Numbered from the stretch's first letter, positions 47,478 through 57,951 are shown. The stretch is 64,000 nt of DNA from Erythrobacter ramosus (GCF_009828055.1 NZ_WTYB01000002.1:682001-746000), one strand, 5' to 3'. Translations and numbers: made by a program. The notes: generated by a model not told the origin, from the sequence alone.

Positions 47478-48769
47478 TACTCGGCTGCCTCTTGGAATTG
47501 CGCATTATGCTCGTTGATCCGCCGCTCAAGCTCAGGCCGGAAGTGGCGGATGAGGCCCTGAATCGGCCACGCCGCCGCATCGCCCAGCGCGCAGATGGTG
47601 TGTCCTTCGACCTGCTTGGTGACTTCCTGCAGCATGTCGATTTCCTCGATTGCTGCGTCCCCGGTGCGCAGGCGTTCCATCATGCGCCACATCCAGCCCG
47701 TGCCCTCGCGGCAGGGGGTGCACTGGCCGCAGCTTTCGTGTTTGTAGAAATAGCTCAGGCGGCTGATCGCGCGGACGATGTCGGTCGACTTGTCCATCAC
47801 GATAACCGCCGCCGTGCCGAGGCCGGAGCCCAGTTCCTTCAGCCCGTCGAAATCCATCGGCGCGTTACGGATCTGCGCGGCCGGGACCAGCGGCACGGAC
47901 GAACCGCCGGGGATCACCGCGAGCAGGTTATCCCACCCGCCGCGAATGCCGCCGCAGTGCTTTTCGATCAGCTCTTCAAACGAGATGCTCATCGATTCTT
48001 CAACCACGCAGGGCTTTTCCACGTGGCCAGAAATCTGGAACAGCTTGGTGCCCTTGTTGTTCTCGCGCCCGAAGCTTGAGAACCAAGATGCCCCGCGCCG
48101 CAAAATCGTTGGCGCGACCGCGATACTTTCGACATTGTTGACCGTGGTCGGGCAGCCATAGAGGCCTGCGCCCGCCGGGAACGGGGGCTTGAGGCGCGGC
48201 TGGCCCTTCTTGCCTTCAAGGCTCTCGATCATCGCGGTCTCTTCGCCGCAGATGTAGGCGCCCGCGCCGCGGTGCATGAAGACGTCGAAATCATAGCCCG
48301 AACCGCAGGAGTTCTTGCCGATCAGCCCGGCTTCGTAAGCCTGATGGATCGCGGCCTGAAGCGTTTCGGCCTCACGGATGTATTCGCCGCGCACGTAGAT
48401 ATAGGCCGCCCGGGCACGCATCGCGAAGCCGGCGACCAGCGCGCCTTCGACCAATTTGTGCGGATCATGGCGCAGGATTTCGCGGTCCTTGCAGGAACCG
48501 GGCTCGGATTCGTCGGCGTTGATGACGAGGAAGCTCGGACGGCCGTCGCGCGATTCCTTGGGCATGAAGCTCCACTTGAGCCCGGTGGGGAACCCTGCCC
48601 CGCCGCGCCCGCGCAGGCCCGATGCCTTCATCTCTTCGATAATCGCTTCCGGCCCGCGCGCCAGCAGAGCCTTGGTGTCGTCCCAGTCGCCGCGCGCCTG
48701 CGCTGCCTTCAGGCCCCAGTCCTGGAAGCCATAGACGTTGGTGAAGATGCGGTCCTTATCCGCGAGCAT
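47477..48769 (-). CDS. nuoF: NADH-quinone oxidoreductase subunit F
   Basis: NADH-oxidising flavoprotein subunit; 430 aa. NADH/FMN motifs [17 protein letters not shown] and [20 protein letters not shown] are intact, as are the N3 [4Fe-4S] ligands [12 protein letters not shown] with the distal Cys in [13 protein letters not shown]. The start overlaps the end of a small membrane-protein gene by 14 nt. Confidence 0.97.
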   Translation of the reverse strand: MLADKDRIFTNVYGFQDWGLKAAQARGDWDDTKALLARGPEAIIEEMKASGLRGRGGAGFPTGLKWSFMPKESRDGRPSFLVINADESEPGSCKDREILRHDPHKLVEGALVAGFAMRARAAYIYVRGEYIREAETLQAAIHQAYEAGLIGKNSCGSGYDFDVFMHRGAGAYICGEETAMIESLEGKKGQPRLKPPFPAGAGLYGCPTTVNNVESIAVAPTILRRGASWFSSFGRENNKGTKLFQISGHVEKPCVVEESMSISFEELIEKHCGGIRGGWDNLLAVIPGGSSVPLVPAAQIRNAPMDFDGLKELGSGLGTAAVIVMDKSTDIVRAISRLSYFYKHESCGQCTPCREGTGWMWRMMERLRTGDAAIEEIDMLQEVTKQVEGHTICALGDAAAWPIQGLIRHFRPELERRINEHNAQFQEAAE

Positions 48770-48956
48770 CGCTGCGTCCTTCTTCTTCGGCCTTCTTCTT
48801 AGCGCGCTTGATCCGCACCAACGAAATCACTTGAAACATCAGGCCCATACCCATCAGGATCACGCCCATCTCGAACGGGCCCGTCGCCGTCAGCACCGCT
48901 CCCAGCGCAAAACCGGTGAGGCCGAGGATGGCAAAGGCGAGGGTCACCGGATTCAT
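48756..48956 (-). CDS. Small two-helix membrane protein between nuoE and nuoF
   Basis: 66-residue protein starting [19 protein letters not shown], with two hydrophobic stretches (4-24 and about 29-49) and a strongly charged C-terminus ([19 protein letters not shown]). ATG 48956 has GGGAG about 8 nt upstream and overlaps the stop of the preceding 47-residue frame (ATGA); its end overlaps nuoF by 14 nt. No family recognised. Placement suggests an accessory or assembly role for complex I, which is inference. Confidence 0.65.
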   Translation of the reverse strand: MNPVTLAFAILGLTGFALGAVLTATGPFEMGVILMGMGLMFQVISLVRIKRAKKKAEEEGRSDARG

Positions 48957-49096
48957 CCGATCGCTCCCGACTGCCACAGGCCCGCAAGCACTGCGATGAT
49001 GAGCAGGATCACGCCGACGCGCACCAGCCCCATCAGCACCTTATAGGCGATGAAGGCCAGCAGCAGCGCGCCGAAGATGGAGACGACTGCGGTCAC
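48953..49096 (-). CDS. Very small membrane protein (47 aa) between nuoE and nuoF
   Basis: A 47-codon frame begins with GTG at 49096, inside the nuoE stop (GTGA), and ends in an ATGA junction with the next gene. The product is almost wholly hydrophobic: VSIFGALLLAFIAYKVLMG, then a short Arg-containing turn, then VILLIIAVLAGLW. Exact coupling at both ends and the uninterrupted membrane pattern argue for a real gene despite its size. Confidence 0.6.
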   Translation of the reverse strand: MTAVVSIFGALLLAFIAYKVLMGLVRVGVILLIIAVLAGLWQSGAIG

Positions 49097-49761
49097 CACT
49101 CGCCCCGATAATCGTGATTGGCGCTGACCATGTCCTTCAGCGAGGTCGGACCGCCCGAAGGCTCAGACGTGTGCCGCCCAGGCTCCTGCGTGCCAGCCTT
49201 GGGCGTCTGGCCCGCGGCCAGCGCATCGAGCACCGCGTCGAGGCGTTCCGGCGTCAGATCTTCGTAATTGTCGTCGTTGATCTGGACCATCGGCGCGGTG
49301 GCGCAGTTGCCCATGCATTCGACTTCGGTGAGGGTCCACAGGCCATCGGCCGAAACGTGGCCCTTCTCCATCCCGCGCTTCTTGCAGGCGGCGATGATAT
49401 CGTCCGAGCCGCGCAGCATGCAGGGCGTGGTTCCGCACACCTGCACGTGGAATTTGCCCACGGGCGTCAGGTTATACATGAAGTAGAAGCTGGCGACTTC
49501 GAGCACGCGGATTACCGGCATCCCGAGATAGGCAGCGACATATTCGATCACCGGCAGCGGTAGCCAGCCCTGCGTGTCAGTCTCCGCGCCGACCTGCCGC
49601 TGGGCGAGATCAAGCAACGGCATCACCGCCGAGCGTTGACGCCCTTCGGGATACTTGGCGATGTGCCAGTCGGCGGTTTTCTTGTTTTCCGGCGTCCACG
49701 CAAACGCGCTCCAGCGGGCGCGCAGTTCAGGGGTGTCGGGTGCGGGGGTACGGTCAGCCAT
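49093..49761 (-). CDS. nuoE: NADH-quinone oxidoreductase subunit E
   Basis: [2Fe-2S] (N1a) subunit of the NADH-input module; 222 aa. Thioredoxin-like fold with ligands Cys109, Cys114 (CGTTPC), Cys149 and Cys153 (ECMGNC). The C-terminal 45 residues (from LDALAAGQTPKAG) are a polar extension ending DYRGEW. ATG 49761 shares a base with the stop of the NTF2-like gene. Confidence 0.96.
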   Translation of the reverse strand: MADRTPAPDTPELRARWSAFAWTPENKKTADWHIAKYPEGRQRSAVMPLLDLAQRQVGAETDTQGWLPLPVIEYVAAYLGMPVIRVLEVASFYFMYNLTPVGKFHVQVCGTTPCMLRGSDDIIAACKKRGMEKGHVSADGLWTLTEVECMGNCATAPMVQINDDNYEDLTPERLDAVLDALAAGQTPKAGTQEPGRHTSEPSGGPTSLKDMVSANHDYRGEW

Positions 49762-50102
49762 TAGCGGATGAACTCCACGCGAGAGCACTTGTCGCCCTCG
49801 AAGGAATAGACGGACATGACTTCGAAGGGCTCGGCGGTGGCCGAACGGTAGACCCGTTCATGCAGCACAGCATACTCGCCCAATTCGTAGCCTGTGATGA
49901 TTTCAGCCCGGTTCTCGGGAAACTCGGCGAACATCGCCTTGAGCCCGGTGCGCGTGCCTTCGCGCCCCTCACGGATCACCGCCCCGCGATAGCCTGCCTC
50001 GCAGGCATTATCCGTCATCAGCGACACATAGGCATCGGCATCCTGCGCATTGTAATGCGCGATCATCTGCTCGGCGATGGCGAGGCGGTTAGTCATCGTC
50101 AC
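49761..50102 (-). CDS. NTF2-like/SnoaL-like protein inside the nuo operon
   Basis: 113-aa protein of the NTF2-like fold: N-terminal helix [25 protein letters not shown], then cone strands ending FEVMSVYSFEGDKCSRVEFI. Such proteins may bind small ligands or act as enzymes; no catalytic set can be assigned. Starts at ATG 50102 or 50096 within the end of the previous gene and abuts nuoE (TAATG), so it is made with complex I. Confidence 0.85.
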   Translation of the reverse strand: MTMTNRLAIAEQMIAHYNAQDADAYVSLMTDNACEAGYRGAVIREGREGTRTGLKAMFAEFPENRAEIITGYELGEYAVLHERVYRSATAEPFEVMSVYSFEGDKCSRVEFIR

Positions 50103-50346
50103 TTAGCTTTTTGAATGCGCGGTTCGCGCAGTATATCTGCATCAAACAAACACCGAAGAACGCGACCATTGGGGGAATGAAGTTGGGGCTGGCTCGGTCT
50201 TCCCCCGCAAAGACGAGATAAACAAGCAGGAGGAAAGCAGGCAAACCAATGACCCAAGTGATCGCTTTGGCCCAAGTCGGCAATGCTGCCCACGCCCAAC
50301 CTTCATCAACAAAGGCCTCTTGCTGCTTATCGTTGAAGGTGCTCAC
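50089..50346 (-). CDS. Small membrane protein (85 aa) between nuoD and nuoE
   Basis: Starts with GTG at 50346 inside the nuoD stop (GTGA). [20 protein letters not shown] is cytoplasmic and acidic; [20 protein letters not shown] and [20 protein letters not shown] are membrane helices; the tail is KKLSDDD. A much longer open frame upstream in this phase lies inside nuoD and is not coding. No family recognised. Confidence 0.72.
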   Translation of the reverse strand: MSTFNDKQQEAFVDEGWAWAALPTWAKAITWVIGLPAFLLLVYLVFAGEDRASPNFIPPMVAFFGVCLMQIYCANRAFKKLSDDD

Positions 50347-51554
50347 CGGTCGCACTCCCCGAACACCACATCGATCGCACCCAGAATGGCGGTAGCGTCG
50401 GGGAGCATGTGGCCTTTGCACATAAAGTCCATCGCCTGAAGGTGCGAGAACGCCGTGGGGCGGATCTTGCAGCGGTAGGGCTTGTTGGTGCCGTCGCTGA
50501 CGAGATAGACGCCGAATTCGCCCTTGGGGCTTTCGGTCGCCACGTAAACCTCGCCCGCAGGCACGTGGAAGCCTTCGGTATAGAGCTTGAAGTGGTGGAT
50601 CAGCGCTTCCATCGACTGCTTCATCTCGCCGCGTTTGGGCGGGGAAACCTTGCCGTCGCTGCTCGCAATCGGCCCCTGCGGCATATCGCGCAGACACTGG
50701 CGGATGATCTTGGCGCTTTCGTAGACTTCCTTCACGCGCACCATGAAGCGGTCATAGCAGTCCGAATTGGTGCCGACCGGAATGTCGAATTCCATGCGGT
50801 CATAGACGTCGTAGGGCTGGCTCTTGCGCAGATCCCACGGAATGCCCGCCGCGCGGATCATCGGGCCGCTAAAGCCCCAAGCAATCGCGTCCTCGCGGCT
50901 GACGATGGCGATATCGACATTGCGCTGCTTGAAGATGCGGTTGTCGAGCACAAGGCTCATCGCGTCTTCGAACAGCTGGAAGAAGCGATTATCGAGCCAG
51001 TCGCCAATGTCGACCAGCAGCTTTTCTGGCACGTCCTGATGGACACCGCCCGGGCGGAAGTATGCGCTGTGCATCCGCGCGCCGCTCGCCCGCTCGAAGA
51101 AGTTCAGGCAATCTTCGCGGAGGTCCATGATCCACAAGTTCGGCGTGAACGCGCCGACATCGAGGATGTGCGCGCCCATGTTGAGCATGTGGTTGCAGAT
51201 GCGGGTCAGCTCGGCGAAGAGCACGCGCAGATATTGCGCGCGGATCGGCACTTCGAGATTCAGCAGCTTTTCGATGGCGAGCACATAGGAATGCTCCATC
51301 GCCAGCGGCGAACAATAGTCGAGCCGGTCGAAATACGGCAGCGCTTGCAGGTAGGTCTTGTGCTCGATCAGCTTTTCGGTGCCGCGGTGAAGCAAGCCAA
51401 TATGCGGATCAATCCGCTCGATCACTTCGCCGTCCAGCTCCATCACCATGCGCAGCACGCCGTGCGCAGCCGGGTGCTGAGGGCCGAAGTTGATGGTGTA
51501 GTTGGAGATGACCTCGCCGGTGGTTGTGAGCGATTCTTCGCGTTGCATGGTCAC
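50343..51554 (-). CDS. nuoD: NADH-quinone oxidoreductase subunit D
   Basis: 49-kDa quinone-site subunit; 403 aa. [20 protein letters not shown] with the quinone His, [20 protein letters not shown] with the conserved Tyr region, and the C-terminal [20 protein letters not shown] are all present. Separate from nuoC, as in alphaproteobacteria and mitochondria. Overlaps nuoC by ATGA. Confidence 0.97.
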   Translation of the reverse strand: MTMQREESLTTTGEVISNYTINFGPQHPAAHGVLRMVMELDGEVIERIDPHIGLLHRGTEKLIEHKTYLQALPYFDRLDYCSPLAMEHSYVLAIEKLLNLEVPIRAQYLRVLFAELTRICNHMLNMGAHILDVGAFTPNLWIMDLREDCLNFFERASGARMHSAYFRPGGVHQDVPEKLLVDIGDWLDNRFFQLFEDAMSLVLDNRIFKQRNVDIAIVSREDAIAWGFSGPMIRAAGIPWDLRKSQPYDVYDRMEFDIPVGTNSDCYDRFMVRVKEVYESAKIIRQCLRDMPQGPIASSDGKVSPPKRGEMKQSMEALIHHFKLYTEGFHVPAGEVYVATESPKGEFGVYLVSDGTNKPYRCKIRPTAFSHLQAMDFMCKGHMLPDATAILGAIDVVFGECDR

Positions 51555-52333
51555 TTTCCGCCCTCCTTCGAGGTGGGATCGGGCGCACCGGGGGCGTCTT
51601 GGGTGCTAGCCTTCTGCGCGGCCGAAGTACGCTTCTCGGCGTTGGCATTGGCCGCAGCGCCTGCCCCGGTCTGACCGGGCTTTTCAGTGGTCTTCACATC
51701 ATTCACCGTCGGCGCACCGCGCGATTTTTCATCGCCGGGCAGCTCGTAATCAGCGCCTTCCCAAGGGCTGAGGAAGTCGAAGCTGCGCATTTCCTGCGCC
51801 AGTTCGACGGGTTCGTACACCACGCGCTTTTCCTCTTCGGAATAGCGCAATTCGGTGTAGCCCGTCATCGGGAAGTCCTTGCGGAACGGGTGGCCTTCGA
51901 AGCCATAATCGGTGAGGATGCGGCGCAGATCCGGGTTGCCGGCGAACGTCACGCCGTACATGTCGAACACCTCGCGCTCGAGCCAGCCGGCATTGGGCCA
52001 CAGCGTGGTGACGGTCGGCACCGGCGTATCCTCGGAGGCCGAGCACTTGACCATCACGCGGTGGTTCTTGGTCAGGCTCTGGAGCATGTAGACGACTTCG
52101 AACCGTTCGGCCCGGTCGGGGTAATCGACGCCCGCGATCTCCATCAGCTGCTGATAGGCGTGATCATCGCGCAGCGTCTCAAGCACGCGGGCGATATCGT
52201 CGCGCTTCACGCGGAAGCTGACTTCGCCGTGGGCTTCGCCAGCGTCAATCAGCCAGACGCTGATGCTCTCGCTGATTGCGTCAATCACGCCTTCATTCGA
52301 GGCAAACTTCGGAGCGGAATGGAGAACGGCCAT
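51551..52333 (-). CDS. nuoC: NADH-quinone oxidoreductase subunit C
   Basis: 30-kDa subunit of the connecting module; 260 aa. The core ends with the classical motif [20 protein letters not shown], then [16 protein letters not shown] and [16 protein letters not shown]. The last 50 residues (from [18 protein letters not shown]) form a low-complexity polar tail rich in Ala, Thr and Lys that is absent from shorter homologues. Confidence 0.97.
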   Translation of the reverse strand: MAVLHSAPKFASNEGVIDAISESISVWLIDAGEAHGEVSFRVKRDDIARVLETLRDDHAYQQLMEIAGVDYPDRAERFEVVYMLQSLTKNHRVMVKCSASEDTPVPTVTTLWPNAGWLEREVFDMYGVTFAGNPDLRRILTDYGFEGHPFRKDFPMTGYTELRYSEEEKRVVYEPVELAQEMRSFDFLSPWEGADYELPGDEKSRGAPTVNDVKTTEKPGQTGAGAAANANAEKRTSAAQKASTQDAPGAPDPTSKEGGK

Positions 52334-52339
52334 GCGCCC

Positions 52340-52918
52340 TTACCTCTCGATCGTGCCGACGCGGCGGATCTTCCGCTGCAACTGCATGACGCCGTAAAGC
52401 AGCGCTTCGGCGGTCGGCGGGCAGCCGGGAACGTAGATGTCGACCGGCACAATCCGGTCGCAGCCGCGCACGACGCTGTAGGAATAGTGGTAATAGCCGC
52501 CGCCATTGGCGCAGCTGCCCATGCTGATCACATATTTAGGATCGGACATCTGGTCATAGACCTTGCGCAGCGCCGGGGCCATCTTGTTGCATAGCGTGCC
52601 GGCGACGATCATCACATCCGACTGGCGCGGGGACGCGCGCGGGGCCGCGCCGAAGCGCTCCATGTCATAACGCGGCATGTTGACGTGGATCATCTCGACC
52701 GCGCAGCAGGCGAGCCCGAAGGTCATCCACCACAGCGAGCCAGTGCGCGCCCATTGGAACAGGTCCTCGGTCGAAGTGACGAGGAAGCCCTTGTCATTCA
52801 CCTCGGTCTGCATCGCGGTGAAATAGGACGCATCGGGCTGACGCACATCACCGCCAGCGGCGGTCGTCAGCGCGGAAATGTCGGGCAGTCCTTGGGGAGG
52901 AGTAACGATGGTATTCAT
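52340..52918 (-). CDS. nuoB: NADH-quinone oxidoreductase subunit B
   Basis: Carries cluster N2, the last electron donor to quinone; 192 aa. Ligands are the tandem Cys71-Cys72 (GLACCAVEM), Cys136 (GSCANGGG) and Cys166 ([11 protein letters not shown]). ATG 52918 is preferred to an in-frame ATG at 52945 and gives the ATGA overlap with nuoA. Confidence 0.97.
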   Translation of the reverse strand: MNTIVTPPQGLPDISALTTAAGGDVRQPDASYFTAMQTEVNDKGFLVTSTEDLFQWARTGSLWWMTFGLACCAVEMIHVNMPRYDMERFGAAPRASPRQSDVMIVAGTLCNKMAPALRKVYDQMSDPKYVISMGSCANGGGYYHYSYSVVRGCDRIVPVDIYVPGCPPTAEALLYGVMQLQRKIRRVGTIER

Positions 52919-53289
52919 TCCCAGTCCAACGCCCCTTTCTTCCATTCATAAGCAAGCCCGACCGCGAGGATGAACAGGAACACCATCATGCCGCCCCAGC
53001 CAACCCAGCCCGTCTCACCCAGACTGACCGCCCAGGGGAACAGGAAGGCGGCTTCGAGGTCGAACACGATGAAGCTGATCGCGACCAGATAGAAGCGCAC
53101 GTCAAACTGGCTGCGCGCATCTTCGAACGCGGGGAAGCCGCATTCATACTCGGAGAGCTTTTCCGCATCGGGATTGTGGGTGCCCGTGAGGCGCGACACC
53201 GCCATGGGCGCGACCACAAACAGGATCGAGAGCCCGAAAGCCACGAGCACGAATAACAGTATCGGCAGATACTGACTGAGGTCGACCAC
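52915..53289 (-). CDS. nuoA: NADH-quinone oxidoreductase subunit A
   Basis: Three-helix membrane subunit at the quinone cavity; 124 aa from a GTG at 53289 ([12 protein letters not shown]), which matches family N-termini. A TTG at 53301 is the alternative. [20 protein letters not shown] is the conserved loop with the Cys, followed by [20 protein letters not shown]-like helix. First gene of the nuo operon; the promoter should lie in the 127 nt upstream, where no clear -35/-10 pair is seen. Confidence 0.94.
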   Translation of the reverse strand: MVDLSQYLPILLFVLVAFGLSILFVVAPMAVSRLTGTHNPDAEKLSEYECGFPAFEDARSQFDVRFYLVAISFIVFDLEAAFLFPWAVSLGETGWVGWGGMMVFLFILAVGLAYEWKKGALDWE

Positions 53290-53416
53290 GACGATGTCCA
53301 AGCTGTTAATCCCGTTCGTCGCCCTAAGCCTGTCGCACGCGGGGCGCAAGCCTGCGACTCGCGGAAAACCCCTCAGGTATGTTGCAGGAAATCGAACAAA
53401 GGTTGCGACAGGTCGT

Positions 53417-54646
53417 TCAGCGCGGCGCGAGCCGCAAGCGGCGGATCACGCTGGGGATGGCGGTCATGCCGTCGCGCAGGCGCCCTTGTTCGTAACGGTC
53501 CCACTGGCCGGTGGCGACATAGTAGAGCGCTCCTTTGGCGATGCTGCCGCCCAGCGGCTCGGTCCAATCGGGGTGCGCTTGTTCCAAGATGAGGTGTCCG
53601 ATGATCCGAGTGCCGTCCTCAGAAAGAGCGAAGGCACTAATCCGCATCGGACTGGTGCCGTTCTGCACCGCAATAAGCTCGCGGCCATGCAGCCACAGCC
53701 CATCCACCCCGTCGAGCGCGGCCGGAACGTCGCTGGAAAGCCGCGTCAGCGCGCCGCTGGCGAGCTCGATCACTGCGAGGCCATAGCGGTAATCGCTGAC
53801 ATAAAGCCGCGCCCCGTCCGCACTGACCGCCAGCCCTTGGGGCGAGCGCAGTGCCCCGGGCCCGACCAGCGCTGACAGCTCGGCCGCAGACGGCGAAGCG
53901 CGATAGATGCCGCCGCCCACGGGGTCGCTGGCATAGACCGTGCCGTCCGGCCCGGCCGCGAGATCGGACACGGCCACACCTGCCGGAGCAGGAATAAGGC
54001 GAAACTCGCTGGGTTCGCCGGTCAATCCGATCAAGCCGGAGAACCGTTCCGGATCAACGGGCGAACCGTCGATATTGCCCGACGCGATCCAGCCCGTCCG
54101 CCCATCGGGGGCAGAGACAATGCCAGACAGGGCATAAGCGCGCGGGGTTGCGATCTCCTCCCACGCGTCGCCGGGCCCGCGAGCATAAACGGACCGGAGA
54201 GAGACCGAGGTTGCCAACGCTTCGATGCCGTTTGGCGCGACAAACACGCTCTCGATTAACCCGGCTTCGGCCTGTACCTCGTCAAAGATAGTGCTTGCAG
54301 CGACCACCTCGGCGGTGGGCAACAGCAGCGCGCGCGCAGCCTCGGCGTGGGCCGCGCCGATCAGGACCGGGATCTGCGCCTGCGCGCGCTCGCTGAATAC
54401 ATGACCGCGCTCCCGAAGCCACGCGAGACTGGCGAGCGCCCCCGCGCAATCGCCCGCCTCAAGTTGCGCATTGAACAACCGCAGCCGCACGCTGGCGCTG
54501 TCAGGAAAATCGCGCGCCAGCTGCTCCAGCCCTGCGACATCCGCGATAGCGCCCGTCGCAGGATCGACCGCGCGCCACGCCGGCGGCTCCTCAGCACCGA
54601 GCGGCGCCAACAGAAGCACAGCCAGCGCGGCGGCGAGCGCCTTCAT
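53417..54646 (-). CDS. Secreted beta-propeller protein (SMP-30/NHL-like)
   Basis: 409 aa with a signal peptide ([19 protein letters not shown], cleavage near residue 18). Residues about 30-120 are helical and TPR-like ([20 protein letters not shown]). The rest is made of repeats with [20 protein letters not shown] and [20 protein letters not shown], as in SMP-30/gluconolactonase and NHL propellers. No clear metal set, so a binding role is as likely as an enzyme. ATGA overlap with the aldehyde dehydrogenase. Confidence 0.8.
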   Translation of the reverse strand: MKALAAALAVLLLAPLGAEEPPAWRAVDPATGAIADVAGLEQLARDFPDSASVRLRLFNAQLEAGDCAGALASLAWLRERGHVFSERAQAQIPVLIGAAHAEAARALLLPTAEVVAASTIFDEVQAEAGLIESVFVAPNGIEALATSVSLRSVYARGPGDAWEEIATPRAYALSGIVSAPDGRTGWIASGNIDGSPVDPERFSGLIGLTGEPSEFRLIPAPAGVAVSDLAAGPDGTVYASDPVGGGIYRASPSAAELSALVGPGALRSPQGLAVSADGARLYVSDYRYGLAVIELASGALTRLSSDVPAALDGVDGLWLHGRELIAVQNGTSPMRISAFALSEDGTRIIGHLILEQAHPDWTEPLGGSIAKGALYYVATGQWDRYEQGRLRDGMTAIPSVIRRLRLAPR

Positions 54647-56073
54647 TTCATCATGTTCGCCGCAGCCTTCTCGGTCGCCTTGCCATAGGGCGGCTTCATG
54701 CCGGCGAGCTTGGCGATGTCGATCTTGGGCTGGTGATAGACCGCGCGGGCGTGGCTGAATTCGCGGAAGCCCTCGATCGCGTGGTAGCTGCCCATCCCCG
54801 ACGGGCCGACCCCGCCGAACGGAAGGTCTTCCATCGATACGTGGAACACCACGTCATTGGTGGTCACTCCGCCCGAGATGGTCCTTGTCAGCACGCGCTC
54901 CTGCTCGCCCTTGTCCTCACCGAAGTAATAAAGGCCGAGCGGGCGGTCATGCTCGTTGATGTAATCCACCGCCTGATCAACCGCCTTGTAGGTCATCACC
55001 GGCAGAACCGGGCCGAAGATTTCCTCCTGCATCGCGGCCATGCCGTCGTTCACATTCTTGAGGATCGTGAGCGGCATCTTGCGCTGGTTGGAGTTGGCGA
55101 AATCCTCGCTCGCCGGATTGACCTCGATCACCTCGGCGCCCTTGCCCTTGGCGTCGGACACGAGGCCCTGCAAGCGCTCGAAATGACGGTCGGATACGAT
55201 CGAGGCATAATCGTCATTGTCGAGCAGAGTGGGATACATCGCGCTCGCTGCGCCAACGACGCCCGCCACGGCCTCGTCCTGCTTGTCTTCGGGCACGATC
55301 AGGTAGTCAGGCGCAAGGCAGATCTGGCCCGCGTTCATCATCTTGCCGAGCGCAATCCGCTCCCCCGCCTTGGCGAAGTCGGCGCTGCGCCCCATGATGA
55401 CGGGCGACTTGCCGCCGAGTTCGAGCGTCACGGGCACGAGATTCGCTGCGGCGGCCTGCATCACGCGGCGGCCGGTTGCGGTCGATCCGGTGAAGACGAG
55501 ATGATCGAACGGCAGCGAGGAGAATGCCGCGGCGACTTCGGGGCTGCCGGTCACGACAGCGACTTCCTCAGGTGCGAAATATTCCGCCGTCAGCTCAGCC
55601 ATCAACTCGCTGGTGCGCTCGGTGAATTCAGATGGCTTAATCATCGCCCGGTTGCCCGCGGCCAACACCTGCATCAGCGGGCCGAAAGCCAACTGCACCG
55701 GGAAGTTCCACGGCGAGAGAATGCCGATCACGCCCTTGGGTTCGTAACGCACCTCGGCCTTGGCCCCCAACAGGCCGAGCGGGAATTGCACCTTGCGCTT
55801 TTCAGGCTTGGCCCAAGCGTCGAGGTGCTTGAGTGCATGATTGCCCGCCCCAACCGTGGCGGCAATATCGGTCAGCATTGACTGCGCGTAGGAACGATTG
55901 CCGAAATCGGCGCTCATCGCCTTGGCGAAGGCCTCACCGTGGTCCTTCACCAGTGCCATCGCGCGGCGGATGCGGTCCTTGCGCTGCGACAGCGGCTCTG
56001 GGCGCGAGGCGGTGAAGGCGGCGCGCTGGCGCGCAAGCAGGGCTTCGAGTTCATCGCGGCGATCATCGGCCAT
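54643..56073 (-). CDS. Coniferyl-type aldehyde dehydrogenase
   Basis: NAD(P)-dependent aldehyde dehydrogenase, 476 aa. Catalytic Cys252 in NAGQICLAPDYLIVP and Glu218 in TLELGGKSPVIMG are present, with the cofactor motif SPWNFPVQLAF and FTGSTATGRRVM. The short C-terminus SFGPSGMG-type end (GVGPSGMGSYHAIEGFREFS) places it with coniferyl aldehyde/fatty-aldehyde dehydrogenases rather than betaine-type enzymes. True substrate unknown. Confidence 0.9.
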   Translation of the reverse strand: MADDRRDELEALLARQRAAFTASRPEPLSQRKDRIRRAMALVKDHGEAFAKAMSADFGNRSYAQSMLTDIAATVGAGNHALKHLDAWAKPEKRKVQFPLGLLGAKAEVRYEPKGVIGILSPWNFPVQLAFGPLMQVLAAGNRAMIKPSEFTERTSELMAELTAEYFAPEEVAVVTGSPEVAAAFSSLPFDHLVFTGSTATGRRVMQAAAANLVPVTLELGGKSPVIMGRSADFAKAGERIALGKMMNAGQICLAPDYLIVPEDKQDEAVAGVVGAASAMYPTLLDNDDYASIVSDRHFERLQGLVSDAKGKGAEVIEVNPASEDFANSNQRKMPLTILKNVNDGMAAMQEEIFGPVLPVMTYKAVDQAVDYINEHDRPLGLYYFGEDKGEQERVLTRTISGGVTTNDVVFHVSMEDLPFGGVGPSGMGSYHAIEGFREFSHARAVYHQPKIDIAKLAGMKPPYGKATEKAAANMMK

Positions 56074-56236
56074 GTCATTCTCCCGTGAGACATAGATGCG
56101 TTTTCATTTGCGACGCGTTCTCGCCCAAAGGCGTAGCCAAGGCAAGGCGCTTCGATCCGGGCCGTGATTGCGTTTGACGCATTGCAGCATTACATCCGCC
56201 ACCGGAACACCCCCCATGTCACGCAAGGACTTTGCC

Positions 56237-57433
56237 ATGACCCAGCTCTCCCCCGCCGATCCGATCGTGATCCTCTCCTACGCCCGCACCCCGATGGGCG
56301 CGATGCAGGGCGCGTTGTCCGATGTGTCGGCGACCGATCTGGGCGCTGTCGCGGTCAAGGCTGCGGTTGAGCGCGCGGGCGTGGCGGGCGAGGATATTGA
56401 CCGTGCCTATATGGGCTGCGTGCTGCCCGCTGGGCTTGGGCAAGCACCAGCGCGTCAGGCGGCGATCAAGGCGGGCTTGCCGCTTTCGGTCGAGGCGACC
56501 ACGGTCAACAAGGTCTGCGGCAGCGGTATGCAGACCGTGATCATGGGCAGCGAAGCGCTCGCCAGCGGCACGGTCGATGTGGTGGTCGCAGGCGGGATGG
56601 AGAGCATGACCAATGCGCCTTACCTGCTCAAAAAGCACCGCTCGGGCGCGCGGCTCGGGCATGACACGGCCTATGACCACATGTTCCTCGATGGCCTCGA
56701 AGACGCTTACGAGCCAGGCCGGGCCATGGGCACCTTCGCGCAGGACACCGCCAATGCCTACCAGATGACCCGCGAGGACATGGACGCCTATTCGATCGAG
56801 TCGCTTGCCCGCGCCAACCGCGCGATTGCCAGCGGCGCCTTCGCTGACGAAGTGGTGGCTGTCACGGTTTCGACCCGTACGGGCGACGTGGTGGTCGAAC
56901 ATGACGAAGCCCCCGGCAAGGGCCGCCCCGACAAGATCCCGCAGCTGAAGCCCGCCTTTGCCAAGGACGGGACGATCACGGCCGCCACCTCAAGCTCGAT
57001 CTCGGACGGGGCGGCCGCAGTTGTGCTGACCCGTGCCAGCATCGCCGAGGCCAAGGGCCTTACACCGGTCGCCCGCGTGGTCGCGATTGCGTCCCACGCC
57101 CAAGCCCCCGCGCAGTTCACCACCGCGCCGATCCCCGCGATCCAGAAGGTCCTCGCCCGCGCTGGCTGGGGCGTGGACGATGTCGATCTGTTCGAGGTGA
57201 ACGAGGCTTTCGCCTGCGTCGCGATGTTCGCGATGCGTGACCTCGGCATCCCGCACGACAAGATCAACGTGAACGGCGGCGGCACCGCACTCGGTCACCC
57301 GATCGGGGCGAGCGGCACGCGGATCATCGTCACCTTGCTCAATGCGCTGAAGCAACAGGGCAAGACACGCGGCGTCGCCTCGCTGTGCATCGGCGGCGGG
57401 GAAGCGACGGCGGTTGCGGTCGAACTGATCTGA
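56237..57433 (+). CDS. Acetyl-CoA C-acetyltransferase (thiolase)
   Basis: Biosynthetic-type thiolase of 398 aa that condenses two acetyl-CoA or splits acetoacetyl-CoA. Nucleophilic Cys94 in NKVCGSGMQTV, catalytic His in GTALGHPIGASGTRI and the second Cys in ASLCIGGGEATA. ATG 56237 has AAGGA 7 nt upstream; an ATG at 56216 has none. Divergent from the aldehyde dehydrogenase, convergent with the SH3 gene. Confidence 0.94.
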   Translation: MTQLSPADPIVILSYARTPMGAMQGALSDVSATDLGAVAVKAAVERAGVAGEDIDRAYMGCVLPAGLGQAPARQAAIKAGLPLSVEATTVNKVCGSGMQTVIMGSEALASGTVDVVVAGGMESMTNAPYLLKKHRSGARLGHDTAYDHMFLDGLEDAYEPGRAMGTFAQDTANAYQMTREDMDAYSIESLARANRAIASGAFADEVVAVTVSTRTGDVVVEHDEAPGKGRPDKIPQLKPAFAKDGTITAATSSSISDGAAAVVLTRASIAEAKGLTPVARVVAIASHAQAPAQFTTAPIPAIQKVLARAGWGVDDVDLFEVNEAFACVAMFAMRDLGIPHDKINVNGGGTALGHPIGASGTRIIVTLLNALKQQGKTRGVASLCIGGGEATAVAVELI

Positions 57434-57453
57434 TTTGGGCGCGCTGGGCGGCG

Positions 57454-57951
57454 TTATTCGTCGCCCGGCAGCGTGTCAGAGCCCCACAGGCGCGCGGCGC
57501 TTATCCAGCCCTTGCGCCCAGCAATATCGACCTCGCACCAGCCCGTGCGGCACGCCTTGAGCTTGGTGACCACGCCCGGTTCGGCCCGCCATTTCACGGC
57601 CGCCGCTGTGCTGGGCTCGGCTCGTACCTCGGCAAGACCCGCTCCGATCACCAACCCGCCCCGCGCCGGATCGAGCTGGCTCGAAGCCACCCAGCCCTGC
57701 GTGCCTTCGTGGTCTTCGACCAGACGCCAACCTTCGCGCACCCGAACCACCTTCACCGGCATCCCCTGCCGCAGATAGACCCAGGTGACGGGATATTCCG
57801 CGCTCGGCCCAACGCGCATATTGACCTTCTCGTACCGCAGGCTCGCCCAATAGGGCAGCGTCCGATCCTGCGCGCTGAGCGGCGCGATCATGAAGGTTGC
57901 GGCCAGCATCAGCACAAGGCCGAGCGTCGAGAAGAAACGGAATCTCTGCAT
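57454..57951 (-). CDS. Exported protein with two bacterial SH3-like domains
   Basis: 165 aa with a signal peptide (FFSTLGLVLMLAATFMIAPL, cleavage after SAQ). Two SH3b-type repeats follow: VNMRVGPSAEYPVTWVYLRQ with WRLVEDHEGTQGWV, and AEVRAEPSTAAAVKWRAEPG with WCEVDIAGRKGWI. Such proteins usually contact peptidoglycan. Convergent with the thiolase, 20 nt apart. Confidence 0.9.
   Translation of the reverse strand: MQRFRFFSTLGLVLMLAATFMIAPLSAQDRTLPYWASLRYEKVNMRVGPSAEYPVTWVYLRQGMPVKVVRVREGWRLVEDHEGTQGWVASSQLDPARGGLVIGAGLAEVRAEPSTAAAVKWRAEPGVVTKLKACRTGWCEVDIAGRKGWISAARLWGSDTLPGDE

Noticed and set aside
53311-53345. REP-like fragment upstream of nuoA (CGTTCGTCGCCCTAAGCCTG and following)
   Set aside because: It resembles the REP core but differs at several key bases and lacks the closing hairpin; too degenerate to call.
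57446-57466. Hairpin GGGCGGCG/CGTCGCCC between the convergent thiolase and SH3 genes
   Set aside because: The stem is good but no T-run follows on either strand and it overlaps the SH3 stop codon; chance pairing in GC-rich DNA is likely.
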